11,649 bases of DNA from Sulfurimonas sp. (GTDB taxonomy: Bacteria; Campylobacterota; Campylobacteria; Campylobacterales; Sulfurimonadaceae): contig JAMOSE010000100.1 in assembly GCA_027063215.1 (NCBI GenBank), forward strand, positions 1 to 11,649, in the 5' to 3' direction. Each line of letters starts with the position of its first letter. The stretch's first letter is position 1. Positions 6,643 through 11,649 of the stretch are shown in pieces. The position numbers and the translations under genes are program-made. The notes under the pieces were generated by a model that saw only the letters and a program-made list of their open reading frames with translations, was not told the DNA's origin and ran no database searches.

Positions 6643-6891
6643 ATGATAGAACTAGGTATATCTCAAGCACAGTCACAATTTACAAAAATATTAAATAAAC
6701 TAGTCGTTATTGTAGATAAAAAGTCTCATAAAAAACGGGCAGTAATTTTGCCTTATGAAGAGTATCAAGATTTGGTGAGCCGAGCGGCTGACAAAGAGGG
6801 GCTTAAAAAAGGGAGTTTTTCAAAATTTACCGGTATGCTTGATGACTCTTTTAAAACTGATGATGCACGATATAATGCGATAGTCAAATGA
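6643..6891 (+). CDS. Phd/YefM-family antitoxin
   Basis: This is a small acidic-tailed protein of 82 residues from the chosen start. The N-terminal half (ISQAQSQFTKILNKLVVIVDKKSHKKRAVILPYEEYQDL) follows the Phd/YefM DNA-binding pattern: a helix-start segment, then a strand ending in AVILPYEEY. The C-terminal part (KFTGMLDDSFKTDDARYNAIVK) is the likely toxin-binding tail. I chose the ATG at 6643 rather than 6631 because GGAG (6633-6636) lies 6 bases before it and overlaps the earlier ATG. Antitoxins of this type bind their own promoter, so autoregulation is expected. The stop overlaps the toxin start (ATGA), the standard arrangement for stoichiometric translation. The function is inferred from family and position. 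Confidence 0.8.
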   Translation: MIELGISQAQSQFTKILNKLVVIVDKKSHKKRAVILPYEEYQDLVSRAADKEGLKKGSFSKFTGMLDDSFKTDDARYNAIVK

Positions 6892-7289
6892 AAATCTTTG
6901 TAGATACAAATATATTTTTAGATCTTCTTTTAGAGCGAGCAAACTACGAAGATGCACTTGTCATTTTAAACAGTGTAGAAGCGAATCTTTTTGAGGGTGT
7001 TGTTTTGGATATTACACTGCTTAATATTGATTATGTGGCGAGAAAACAGGTTAAAGATATTCGAACATTTTTAAGACTTATCAATGATATGTTTGAAGTT
7101 GTTGGAGCTAACAACAAGAGTGTTTTAGAAGCTTTATACTTAAAAAACAGTGATTTTGAAGATAATTTACAATATATCTGTGCAAAAGAATCTGCTGCAG
7201 AGTGTATAATCAGTAATGATAAAGAGTTTCTTAAAGTCGATGTAGAAGTATGTAGTAGCAGTGATTTTGTAAAAATATATATAGATTAG
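6888..7289 (+). CDS. PIN-domain ribonuclease toxin (VapC-like)
   Basis: This 133-residue PIN-domain protein begins with the first acidic motif, FVDTNIFLDLLLER (Asp6). It continues with DFEDNLQYICAKES (Asp92 in the FEDxLQ-type motif) and ends with IISNDKEFLK (Asn110, Asp111), giving the acidic residues that bind metal in PIN nucleases. Such toxins cut RNA (tRNA or rRNA) when released from the antitoxin; the target here cannot be read. The ATG overlaps the antitoxin stop by 4 bases. A Phd-type antitoxin with a PIN toxin is a common mixed pairing. The pair sits between the SDR and the formate dehydrogenase-like gene on the same strand and probably stabilises or merely marks an accessory insertion. 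The gene is intact, so it may be active. Confidence 0.82.
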   Translation: MKIFVDTNIFLDLLLERANYEDALVILNSVEANLFEGVVLDITLLNIDYVARKQVKDIRTFLRLINDMFEVVGANNKSVLEALYLKNSDFEDNLQYICAKESAAECIISNDKEFLKVDVEVCSSSDFVKIYID

Positions 7290-7316
7290 AGTGCGTTAAA
7301 TATCTTAGTTTATAGC

Positions 7317-7341
7317 TTGGCTTCCATCACTCTTAAGCCAA
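7317..7341. terminator. Weak stem-loop after the toxin gene
   Basis: TTGGCTT (7317-7323) pairs with AAGCCAA (7335-7341) across an 11-base loop. There is no T-run immediately after it, so it is a poor intrinsic terminator. It may still separate the toxin-antitoxin transcript from the promoter region of the next gene. Confidence 0.3.
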
Positions 7342-7343
7342 AG

Positions 7344-7377
7344 AATTGTAAACTATCTTACTTAATTGTAAAACTAT
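7344..7377 (+). promoter_or_regulatory. Tandem 20-base-spaced sites upstream of the molybdoenzyme gene
   Basis: AATTGTAAACTAT (7344-7356) is repeated as AATTGTAAAACTAT (7364-7377), offset by exactly 20 bases or about two helical turns. The second copy runs into TATAAA (7375-7380), a possible -10 box about 33 bases before the ATG. The arrangement suggests a regulator bound on one face of the helix, or duplicated promoter elements. Which regulator is unknown. Confidence 0.4.
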
Positions 7378-7412
7378 AAATTTTTGAACATAGTTACTGG
7401 GAGAGCAAAAAA

Positions 7413-9482
7413 ATGGAAAATATAGAGACGATAGACAGCGTATGTACCTACTGTGGTGTCGGTTGTGATATTGCTGCTGATGTTGATGTCAAAGAGAATA
7501 AAATCAAGAAAATTTTTGCGCATCCTGATGGGGTAGTTTCTCAAGGAAAACTTTGTATAAAAGGAAAATACGGCTTTGATTTTGTGGATTCACCGGATCG
7601 TCTTAAAATTCCTCGCATTAAAAAATCTTGGTTGGAGAAAAATCCCCAAATAAAAGAGCAGATAAAAGATAGTTTAGTTGATCTGGATAAGACTTGGTAT
7701 GAGACAGATTTGAATGCTGCTACAACTGCCTGTGCCATGAAGATGAAAGAGACACAATCGAAGTATGGACGTAAATCTATCTGCTCTATCGGTGGTGCAC
7801 GAACATCATGCGAATCTTCATACCTTTTTCAAAAATTCACTCGCCATACACTTAACTCTCCGCATGTAGATAACTGTGCACGTGTCTGTCACTCTCCATC
7901 ACTCAGCGGTATGCGAGTGACCATCGGTGAGGGTGCAGCGACAAACCCTTACAATGATATCTATAATTGTGAATTTATGATTGTTATAGGCTCCAACACA
8001 ACAGAAGCGCATCCTATCATTGCAAACCGTATACTTGATGTAGCACGCGAGCATGATAATTTGGCTGTTTTTGATGTACGTGAGATCAAACTGCACAGAT
8101 TTGCAAAGTATAAAGTCATTATGCCACATGAAGCGAACCTTTTGACTCTTAATATGCTTGCCTATGTTATTATTGATGAAGAGCTTTATGACGAGAGCTT
8201 CTTGGCAGACAGAACAGCAGGTTTTGAAGCGTTTAAAGAAAAAATTATGAGTGATCCCTACTCCAATCCTGATTTCTATAATGATATAGAGGGCTATGAG
8301 TACCTCAGTAAAAAGATTCGCAAGGTAGCCCGTGAGTATGCACTGAAAAAGTCGATGATTTTTTGGGGACTTGGCATTACGGAACATCTTGACGGATCGT
8401 ACGCAGTAATGGCAATGGTACATTTAGCATTGATGACAGGAAACATTGGAAAGAGTGGTGCTGGTCTTATGCCACTTCGTGGACAGAATAATGTGCAGGG
8501 AGCCTGTGATATGGGGATGCTCCCTTATTATGATCCGGATTATCAGAGTCCCAAAGAGATTGGGCTGATGACACCACAACTTGTTGATGAGATGTTAGAA
8601 GAGAGAGTGAAAGTTGTGCTCAACATTGGTGAAGATCTCACGCATATTCATCCAAATCTCAACAAAATAGATCGTGCTTTTGAAAAGCTTGATATGATCT
8701 TTGTCCAAGAGCTCTTTATGACAGATATTGCACAGCGTGCAGATATTGTTGTGGGGGTAAAATCTGCTTATGAAAAGACAGGGGTCTATGTTAATGCGAT
8801 GCGTCGTCTGCATCTTTCACAACCGCTTGTCAAGTCTGATCTGCCTGATGATTGGGAAGTTTTGCAGATCTTGGATAATAAAATGGGTGGTGATGCAAAC
8901 TATAAATCGAGCAAAGAGGTATGGCAAGAGGTACAGCGTGTGGCATACAGACGCTTTAGCGGAGCAGACTACCATCGTCTTGAAAAACACAGAAAACGTG
9001 GTCTGCAGTGGCCTGTGCACACTGAAGATACACCTATCTTGCATCAGCTTGATTTTAGAACAGATGACGGACTGGGGCATTTTAAATACAATCAGTACAA
9101 ACTGCGTGGTATGATCAAAGAGATAGTGGATAAAAAACTTACAGGCTATCATCTGAGTACAGGCCGTACTTTGGCACACTATAACAATGCTGCACAAACA
9201 TCAAAAAGTGAAAAACTGATGAGTCGTTATGATAAAGATATTTTGCTTGTATGTGAAGAGGATGCGGCTGATTTTACGAGTGAGAAGGTGATTTTAAAGA
9301 GTGCATTTGGTGAGACAACACCACTTAGGGTTAAGTTTACGGACAAAGTGCAGCCAAAAACGCTCTTTGTCACTTTTCATCATGCAAAAAGTCGTGTTAA
9401 TGCGCTTTTTGGAGATGCATGCGATGAAGTAATTTTAACTGCTGCATTTAAAACGATTAAAGTAGAGGTTATAAACTGTTAG
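7413..9482 (+). CDS. Formate dehydrogenase-like molybdopterin oxidoreductase, catalytic subunit, Cys type
   Basis: This 689-residue member of the DMSO-reductase superfamily resembles FdhF/FdhA. An N-terminal [4Fe-4S] site is formed by Cys11, Cys14, Cys18 and Cys48. The Mo/W ligand region is CARVCHSPSLSG, where Cys159 (TGT at 7887-7889) stands in the place of selenocysteine and is followed by His160. MPLRGQNNVQGACDMG (353-368) carries Arg356, the likely partner of the formate-site arginine. The last ~120 residues form the molybdopterin-dinucleotide domain (YHLSTGRTLAHYNN, AAQTSKSEKL). Cys-His-Arg together point to formate/CO2 chemistry; the substrate is inferred. No twin-arginine signal is present, so the enzyme is probably cytoplasmic. 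No electron-transfer or membrane subunit adjoins it, so its redox partner is encoded elsewhere or is a free ferredoxin. GGGAG (7399-7403) precedes the ATG by 9 bases. Confidence 0.85.
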   Translation: MENIETIDSVCTYCGVGCDIAADVDVKENKIKKIFAHPDGVVSQGKLCIKGKYGFDFVDSPDRLKIPRIKKSWLEKNPQIKEQIKDSLVDLDKTWYETDLNAATTACAMKMKETQSKYGRKSICSIGGARTSCESSYLFQKFTRHTLNSPHVDNCARVCHSPSLSGMRVTIGEGAATNPYNDIYNCEFMIVIGSNTTEAHPIIANRILDVAREHDNLAVFDVREIKLHRFAKYKVIMPHEANLLTLNMLAYVIIDEELYDESFLADRTAGFEAFKEKIMSDPYSNPDFYNDIEGYEYLSKKIRKVAREYALKKSMIFWGLGITEHLDGSYAVMAMVHLALMTGNIGKSGAGLMPLRGQNNVQGACDMGMLPYYDPDYQSPKEIGLMTPQLVDEMLEERVKVVLNIGEDLTHIHPNLNKIDRAFEKLDMIFVQELFMTDIAQRADIVVGVKSAYEKTGVYVNAMRRLHLSQPLVKSDLPDDWEVLQILDNKMGGDANYKSSKEVWQEVQRVAYRRFSGADYHRLEKHRKRGLQWPVHTEDTPILHQLDFRTDDGLGHFKYNQYKLRGMIKEIVDKKLTGYHLSTGRTLAHYNNAAQTSKSEKLMSRYDKDILLVCEEDAADFTSEKVILKSAFGETTPLRVKFTDKVQPKTLFVTFHHAKSRVNALFGDACDEVILTAAFKTIKVEVINC

Positions 9483-9483
9483 T

Positions 9484-9813
9484 ATGAGCAGAGCAAAAGG
9501 AGATATTGCAGAAAATAAAGCTGTCGATTTTCTTTGTGATAATGGCTATATAATAGTAGATAGAAATGTTTACTCCCGTTTTGGAGAGCTTGATATCATT
9601 GCTTTGAAAGAGGATGTTTTACACTTTGTTGAGGTTAAAAGCGGTGAAGATTATGAAAAAGCAATCCAAAACATTACCCCTTCAAAACTCTCAAAACTGA
9701 TAAAAACAGCATATGTATATATGAAAAAAGAGCATTATACAGGTGATTATACTTTTGATGCTGTCATTGTTATTCCTGATGCTATAGAGTTTGTGCCAAA
9801 CATTACACTTTAA
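9484..9813 (+). CDS. yraN: YraN family (UPF0102) endonuclease-fold protein
   Basis: This 109-residue protein has the UPF0102 pattern of the restriction-endonuclease-like fold: Glu10 in GDIAENKAVDFL, the GELDII segment (34-39) and VEVK (49-52). These give the Glu/Asp-Glu-Lys set that binds metal in this fold. The biological role of the family is not settled; a DNA-processing role is often proposed. The ATG follows the molybdoenzyme stop after one base, and only a distant GAGG is seen upstream, so translation probably depends on coupling. In related genomes, as I remember them, this gene directly follows hom, so its place here marks the right edge of the inserted block. Its stop codon overlaps the stop of the convergent gene on the other strand. 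Confidence 0.88.
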   Translation: MSRAKGDIAENKAVDFLCDNGYIIVDRNVYSRFGELDIIALKEDVLHFVEVKSGEDYEKAIQNITPSKLSKLIKTAYVYMKKEHYTGDYTFDAVIVIPDAIEFVPNITL

Positions 9814-10208
9814 TCTTTTTGATGCAGATCTGCTTCATCCAAGATTGTAAAGAAACCAGAAGGTTCCAAAACACCAAATGTTGCAAAGATAATTTTGCCG
9901 TTTTGATCTAAAAAGTAGTGACGAGGTGCTCCAAACTTCTCAAATTTATCGGGAATAGTATGCTGATCTCGTGAGAGATAGATAAGAATATAATCTTTTT
10001 TAAGTCTATCCATAACATTTTTTTGAGAAAGTGTTTTCTCTTTAAATATCTTACAAAATTTACATTTGTCTGCACCAATAAAAAGGTAGATGTTTTTATG
10101 CTCTTTTTGTGCAAGTTTAACACCTTGATCATAGTTGTGGATCCATGAGTCTGTCTCATATGCAAAGAGTGATATTACAAAGGTAAGTAGCAAAAATAAA
10201 GTTTTCAT
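9810..10208 (-). CDS. Periplasmic thioredoxin-fold protein with CKFC motif
   Basis: This 132-residue protein has an N-terminal signal peptide (MKTLFLLLTFVISLFAYE, cleavage probably near Ala16) and a thioredoxin fold with redox pair Cys49-Lys-Phe-Cys52 in FIGADKCKFCKIFKEKTL. The cis-proline loop is GAPRHYF (Pro95), and FLDQNGKIIFATFG precedes the last strands. The set matches thioredoxin_7/SoxW-type or DsbD C-terminal-like proteins that keep cysteines or sulfur carriers reduced in the periplasm. It is not cytoplasmic TrxA. It is convergent with yraN, the two stop codons sharing TTAA at 9810-9813, and divergent from the sulfur-transport pair at 10326, so a shared role in sulfur-compound handling is plausible but unproven. 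No ribosome binding site is obvious; a possible -10 box lies 6 bases before the ATG. Confidence 0.8.
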   Translation of the reverse strand: MKTLFLLLTFVISLFAYETDSWIHNYDQGVKLAQKEHKNIYLFIGADKCKFCKIFKEKTLSQKNVMDRLKKDYILIYLSRDQHTIPDKFEKFGAPRHYFLDQNGKIIFATFGVLEPSGFFTILDEADLHQKD

Positions 10209-10214
10209 GCCACT

Positions 10215-10220
10215 ATTGTA
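10215..10220 (-). promoter_or_regulatory. -10 box directly upstream of the thioredoxin-like gene
   Basis: Read on the minus strand, TACAAT is separated by six bases (AGTGGC) from the ATG that starts at 10208. The spacing is the same as upstream of rlmB and would place +1 at or next to the start codon. No Shine-Dalgarno sequence is visible. Confidence 0.4.
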
Positions 10221-10259
10221 TATATTTATTTTTAAAATAAAATTATTTATTTATCATGT

Positions 10260-10278
10260 TATTTATTATTAATAAATA
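10260..10278. promoter_or_regulatory. 19-bp AT-only palindrome, possible operator
   Basis: TATTTATTA (10260-10268) and TAATAAATA (10270-10278) are perfect inverted halves around one central base. The site covers the -35 position relative to the TATAAT at 10285 and lies between two divergent genes, a good place for a shared operator. It is made only of A and T, so chance cannot be excluded. Confidence 0.3.
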
Positions 10279-10284
10279 TAATAG

Positions 10285-10290
10285 TATAAT
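10285..10290 (+). promoter_or_regulatory. -10 box for the YeeE pair
   Basis: A perfect TATAAT lies about 35 bases before the first YeeE gene and is preceded by an AT-rich region without a clear -35 box. TAAGGAA (10314-10320), about 5 bases before the ATG at 10326, is a strong ribosome binding site. Confidence 0.5.
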
Positions 10291-10325
10291 TGCATAATAT
10301 ATTATATTTACTATAAGGAATTCTT

Positions 10326-10835
10326 ATGACAAGAAGATTGTCTTGGTGGATGGGTGGAATCTTAATGTCTTTCCTTCTGCTTTTTACTTTTTCAGTATTT
10401 GGTGCTGATCGTCCTATTGGTGCATCAACATATGTACCGTATTATGCAGGGATTCTTTTTGGAATGGATCCAAAAGAGTATACCTATCTTCAAGAGATAG
10501 AAAAGGCTGGTGCATGGGAAGGTGTAATGCTTTTAGGTGCACTTGTCGGTGGTTTTATTACCTCTGTTTTTGTTACAAAAACATTTCGTATCAGTGTTAT
10601 TCCAGCAGGCTGGAAAGCGTATAAAAATAACTCTGTAGTTTCTCGTCTTCTTTGGAGCTTTTTTTCAGGATTTTTACTTATTTTGGGTGCACGTTTGGCA
10701 GGAGGCTGTACATCAGGACACTTTATGTCAGGTATGAGTCAGACTGCATTTAGTTCTATGATCTTTGGTGGAGTTGTACTTGTAACACTGCTTGTTACGG
10801 GTAAATATTTCTATAAGAAAAATGAGGAGTCATAA
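10326..10835 (+). CDS. YeeE/YedE family membrane protein, N-terminal half of a split transporter
   Basis: This 169-residue membrane protein has about four helices (near 9-27, 66-85, 109-127 and 141-159). The family signature GARLAGGCTSGH (121-132) carries Cys128, which in the single-chain thiosulfate transporter YeeE corresponds to a substrate-path cysteine. Single-chain YeeE/YedE proteins are about twice this size, so this is one half; the other half is encoded by the next gene, whose start overlaps by one base (TAATG). An N-terminal hydrophobic segment may be a first helix or an uncleaved signal. The likely role is uptake of thiosulfate or a related sulfur species across the inner membrane; the substrate is inferred. 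The position opposite a periplasmic dithiol protein supports a sulfur role. Confidence 0.85.
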   Translation: MTRRLSWWMGGILMSFLLLFTFSVFGADRPIGASTYVPYYAGILFGMDPKEYTYLQEIEKAGAWEGVMLLGALVGGFITSVFVTKTFRISVIPAGWKAYKNNSVVSRLLWSFFSGFLLILGARLAGGCTSGHFMSGMSQTAFSSMIFGGVVLVTLLVTGKYFYKKNEES

Positions 10836-11518
10836 TGAGTGAATATTTTAATTTTGTACTCTCTCGTACAGAGGAGATGTTCAATATTGTCCAAAATGAA
10901 GGACATGGCTCTTTTTGGCTTGTATTTTTGATAGGTATCGTTTTTGGCGGGATTATTCAATATACACGTGTTGATAAGTTTGAAAAGATTGCCGGTTTTG
11001 CAATGGGAAAAGATACGATTATTCCTAAAATGCTCTTTTTAGCGATTGGTATTACAAGTATTGCTCTTTATTTTGAGATCAAAATGGGATATGCTTCTTT
11101 TCATGTAAAACCGATGATACTCTCTGGTCTTATTATCGGTGGTATTATTTTTGGTATTGGTATGGCTATTATGGGTAAATGTCCGGGAACGGGACCTATC
11201 TCTATTGCTGAGGGGCGTGTTGATGTTGCTGTGGGTGCTGTTGGTGGTATTTTTGCAGGATGGATCTTTACAAAGTATTATGACGTTATTTTTAAGCCAC
11301 TGATGGGACCATCGCTTGGAAAAGAGACACTTATCAGTGTTGCGGGTGAGAGTGCTACAATGTGGGTATTTATCTATGGAATTGCTTTGATTTTAATTGC
11401 AATTATTATTCCTAAGATGGAGCTTTTTGATGAAGGTGATATCGAAAAACTTGATGATGCTGATCGTCCCGACATTAAAGCTGCAAAAGATGATGAGAAG
11501 TTTGAAGTAGTCAAGTAA
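10835..11518 (+). CDS. YeeE/YedE family membrane protein, C-terminal half of a split transporter
   Basis: This 227-residue protein has about five hydrophobic helices (near 27-45, 64-80, 94-114, 131-148 and 175-194) and the second family motif MGKCPGTGP (113-121) with Cys116. This motif corresponds to the GxCPGTGP segment of the other half of full-length YeeE. An acidic soluble tail (about 196-227, FDEGDIEKLDDADRPDIKAAKDDEKFE) extends past the last helix and should be cytoplasmic; it is not part of the core transporter and might bind a partner. GAGGAG (10824-10829) lies 5 bases before the ATG, and the stop of the first half overlaps by one base, so equal expression of both halves is expected. 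No TusA-like sulfur carrier, a frequent partner of this family, follows within the window. Confidence 0.86.
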   Translation: MSEYFNFVLSRTEEMFNIVQNEGHGSFWLVFLIGIVFGGIIQYTRVDKFEKIAGFAMGKDTIIPKMLFLAIGITSIALYFEIKMGYASFHVKPMILSGLIIGGIIFGIGMAIMGKCPGTGPISIAEGRVDVAVGAVGGIFAGWIFTKYYDVIFKPLMGPSLGKETLISVAGESATMWVFIYGIALILIAIIIPKMELFDEGDIEKLDDADRPDIKAAKDDEKFEVVK

Positions 11519-11526
11519 GCAATTAT

Positions 11527-11649
11527 TAGACTTCTTGCAAAACTCCTATATGTCTCAACACATTATAGAGAGTTTTAATCAAGGCAGATGTTCAAAGGCG
11601 TAGCCAAAGCTACGGTTTTGGTTATCTAACGCAGAGTAAAGCTCTCTAT
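11527..11649. mobile_element. Terminus of a putative insertion sequence, cut by the window edge
   Basis: Bases 11527-11568 match 39 of 42 positions of the left part of the palindrome at 3081. After that the sequence differs: instead of the mirrored right arm there is new sequence to the window edge, including a short hairpin CGTAGC-CAAA-GCTACG (11599-11614). This is what one IS end looks like, with the arm as terminal inverted repeat and the element continuing to the right. The IS family cannot be fixed; TTGCAA-containing ends remind me of some IS5-family elements, but this is weak. Confidence 0.5.
11579..11647 (-). pseudogene. Possible C-terminal end of a transposase (partial)
   Basis: On the minus strand a frame enters from the window edge and reads RELYSALDNQNRSFGYAFEHLP before a TGA at 11579-11581, about 50 bases inside the repeat terminus. 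That is the expected distance for a transposase stop and its IS end. Only 22 codons are visible and no catalytic motif is included, so this is a suggestion only. Whether the gene is intact cannot be told. Confidence 0.25.

Noticed and set aside
7887..7889. Selenocysteine codon in the formate dehydrogenase-like gene
   Set aside because: The active-site codon is TGT (Cys), not TGA, and the frame has no internal stop, so no SECIS element is needed.
7899..8423. 174-codon open frame on the minus strand inside the molybdoenzyme gene
   Set aside because: The forward frame has Fe-S, active-site and cofactor motifs throughout; the reverse translation is Cys/Ile/His-rich without any domain pattern, typical of a shadow frame.

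Overview
This window looks like the chromosome of a member of the Campylobacterota (former Epsilonproteobacteria), most likely a sulfur-oxidising genus of the Sulfurimonas/Sulfurovum kind. The evidence is low G+C, dense genes with 1-8 base overlaps, and the order rsmI, rlmB, RodZ-like membrane protein, periplasmic protein, aminotransferase, hom and (further on) yraN. From memory, that order matches the syntenic block of Campylobacter (Cj0154c to Cj0148c region). The genus is inference; no rRNA or other marker gene is present.

Layout. Bases 1-581 hold the 3' part of rsmI (16S rRNA C1402 ribose methylation). Bases 689-3031 hold rlmB (23S rRNA ribose methylation) overlapped by two unnamed envelope genes, the first with a divergent RodZ-like architecture. 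A 61-bp perfect-arm palindrome (3081-3141) lies between a strong extended -10 promoter and an AlaC-type aminotransferase. The aminotransferase overlaps hom (homoserine dehydrogenase), and a short-chain dehydrogenase follows 9 bases later. Next come a Phd/PIN toxin-antitoxin pair (6643-7289) and an orphan cysteine-type formate dehydrogenase-like molybdoenzyme (7413-9482), and then the old block resumes with yraN. The dehydrogenase, toxin-antitoxin pair and molybdoenzyme therefore look like an accessory insertion between hom and yraN. A convergent periplasmic thioredoxin-like gene (9810-10208, minus) faces yraN and is divergent from a split YeeE/YedE transporter pair (10326-11518) of the kind that moves thiosulfate or related sulfur species.

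The last ~120 bases begin with a 42-base near-copy (39/42) of the palindrome's left part and then diverge from it. They look like the terminus of an insertion sequence that runs out of the window, and the 61-bp palindrome looks like a small non-autonomous relative of it.

How the genes work together. The left half is housekeeping: ribosomal RNA methylation, cell envelope, and alanine and aspartate-family amino-acid synthesis. The right half is respiratory or sulfur-related: a formate/CO2-type oxidoreductase catalytic subunit, sulfur-compound import and a periplasmic dithiol protein. I see no clearly new multi-gene system. The observations most worth follow-up are the IS/MITE pair, the RodZ-like protein, two candidate leaderless promoters with identical geometry, the orphan Cys-type dehydrogenase with 20-base tandem sites upstream, and the split YeeE/thioredoxin neighbourhood. 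There is no gene-free stretch above 300 bases; the longest (6408-6642) is described under its own entries.
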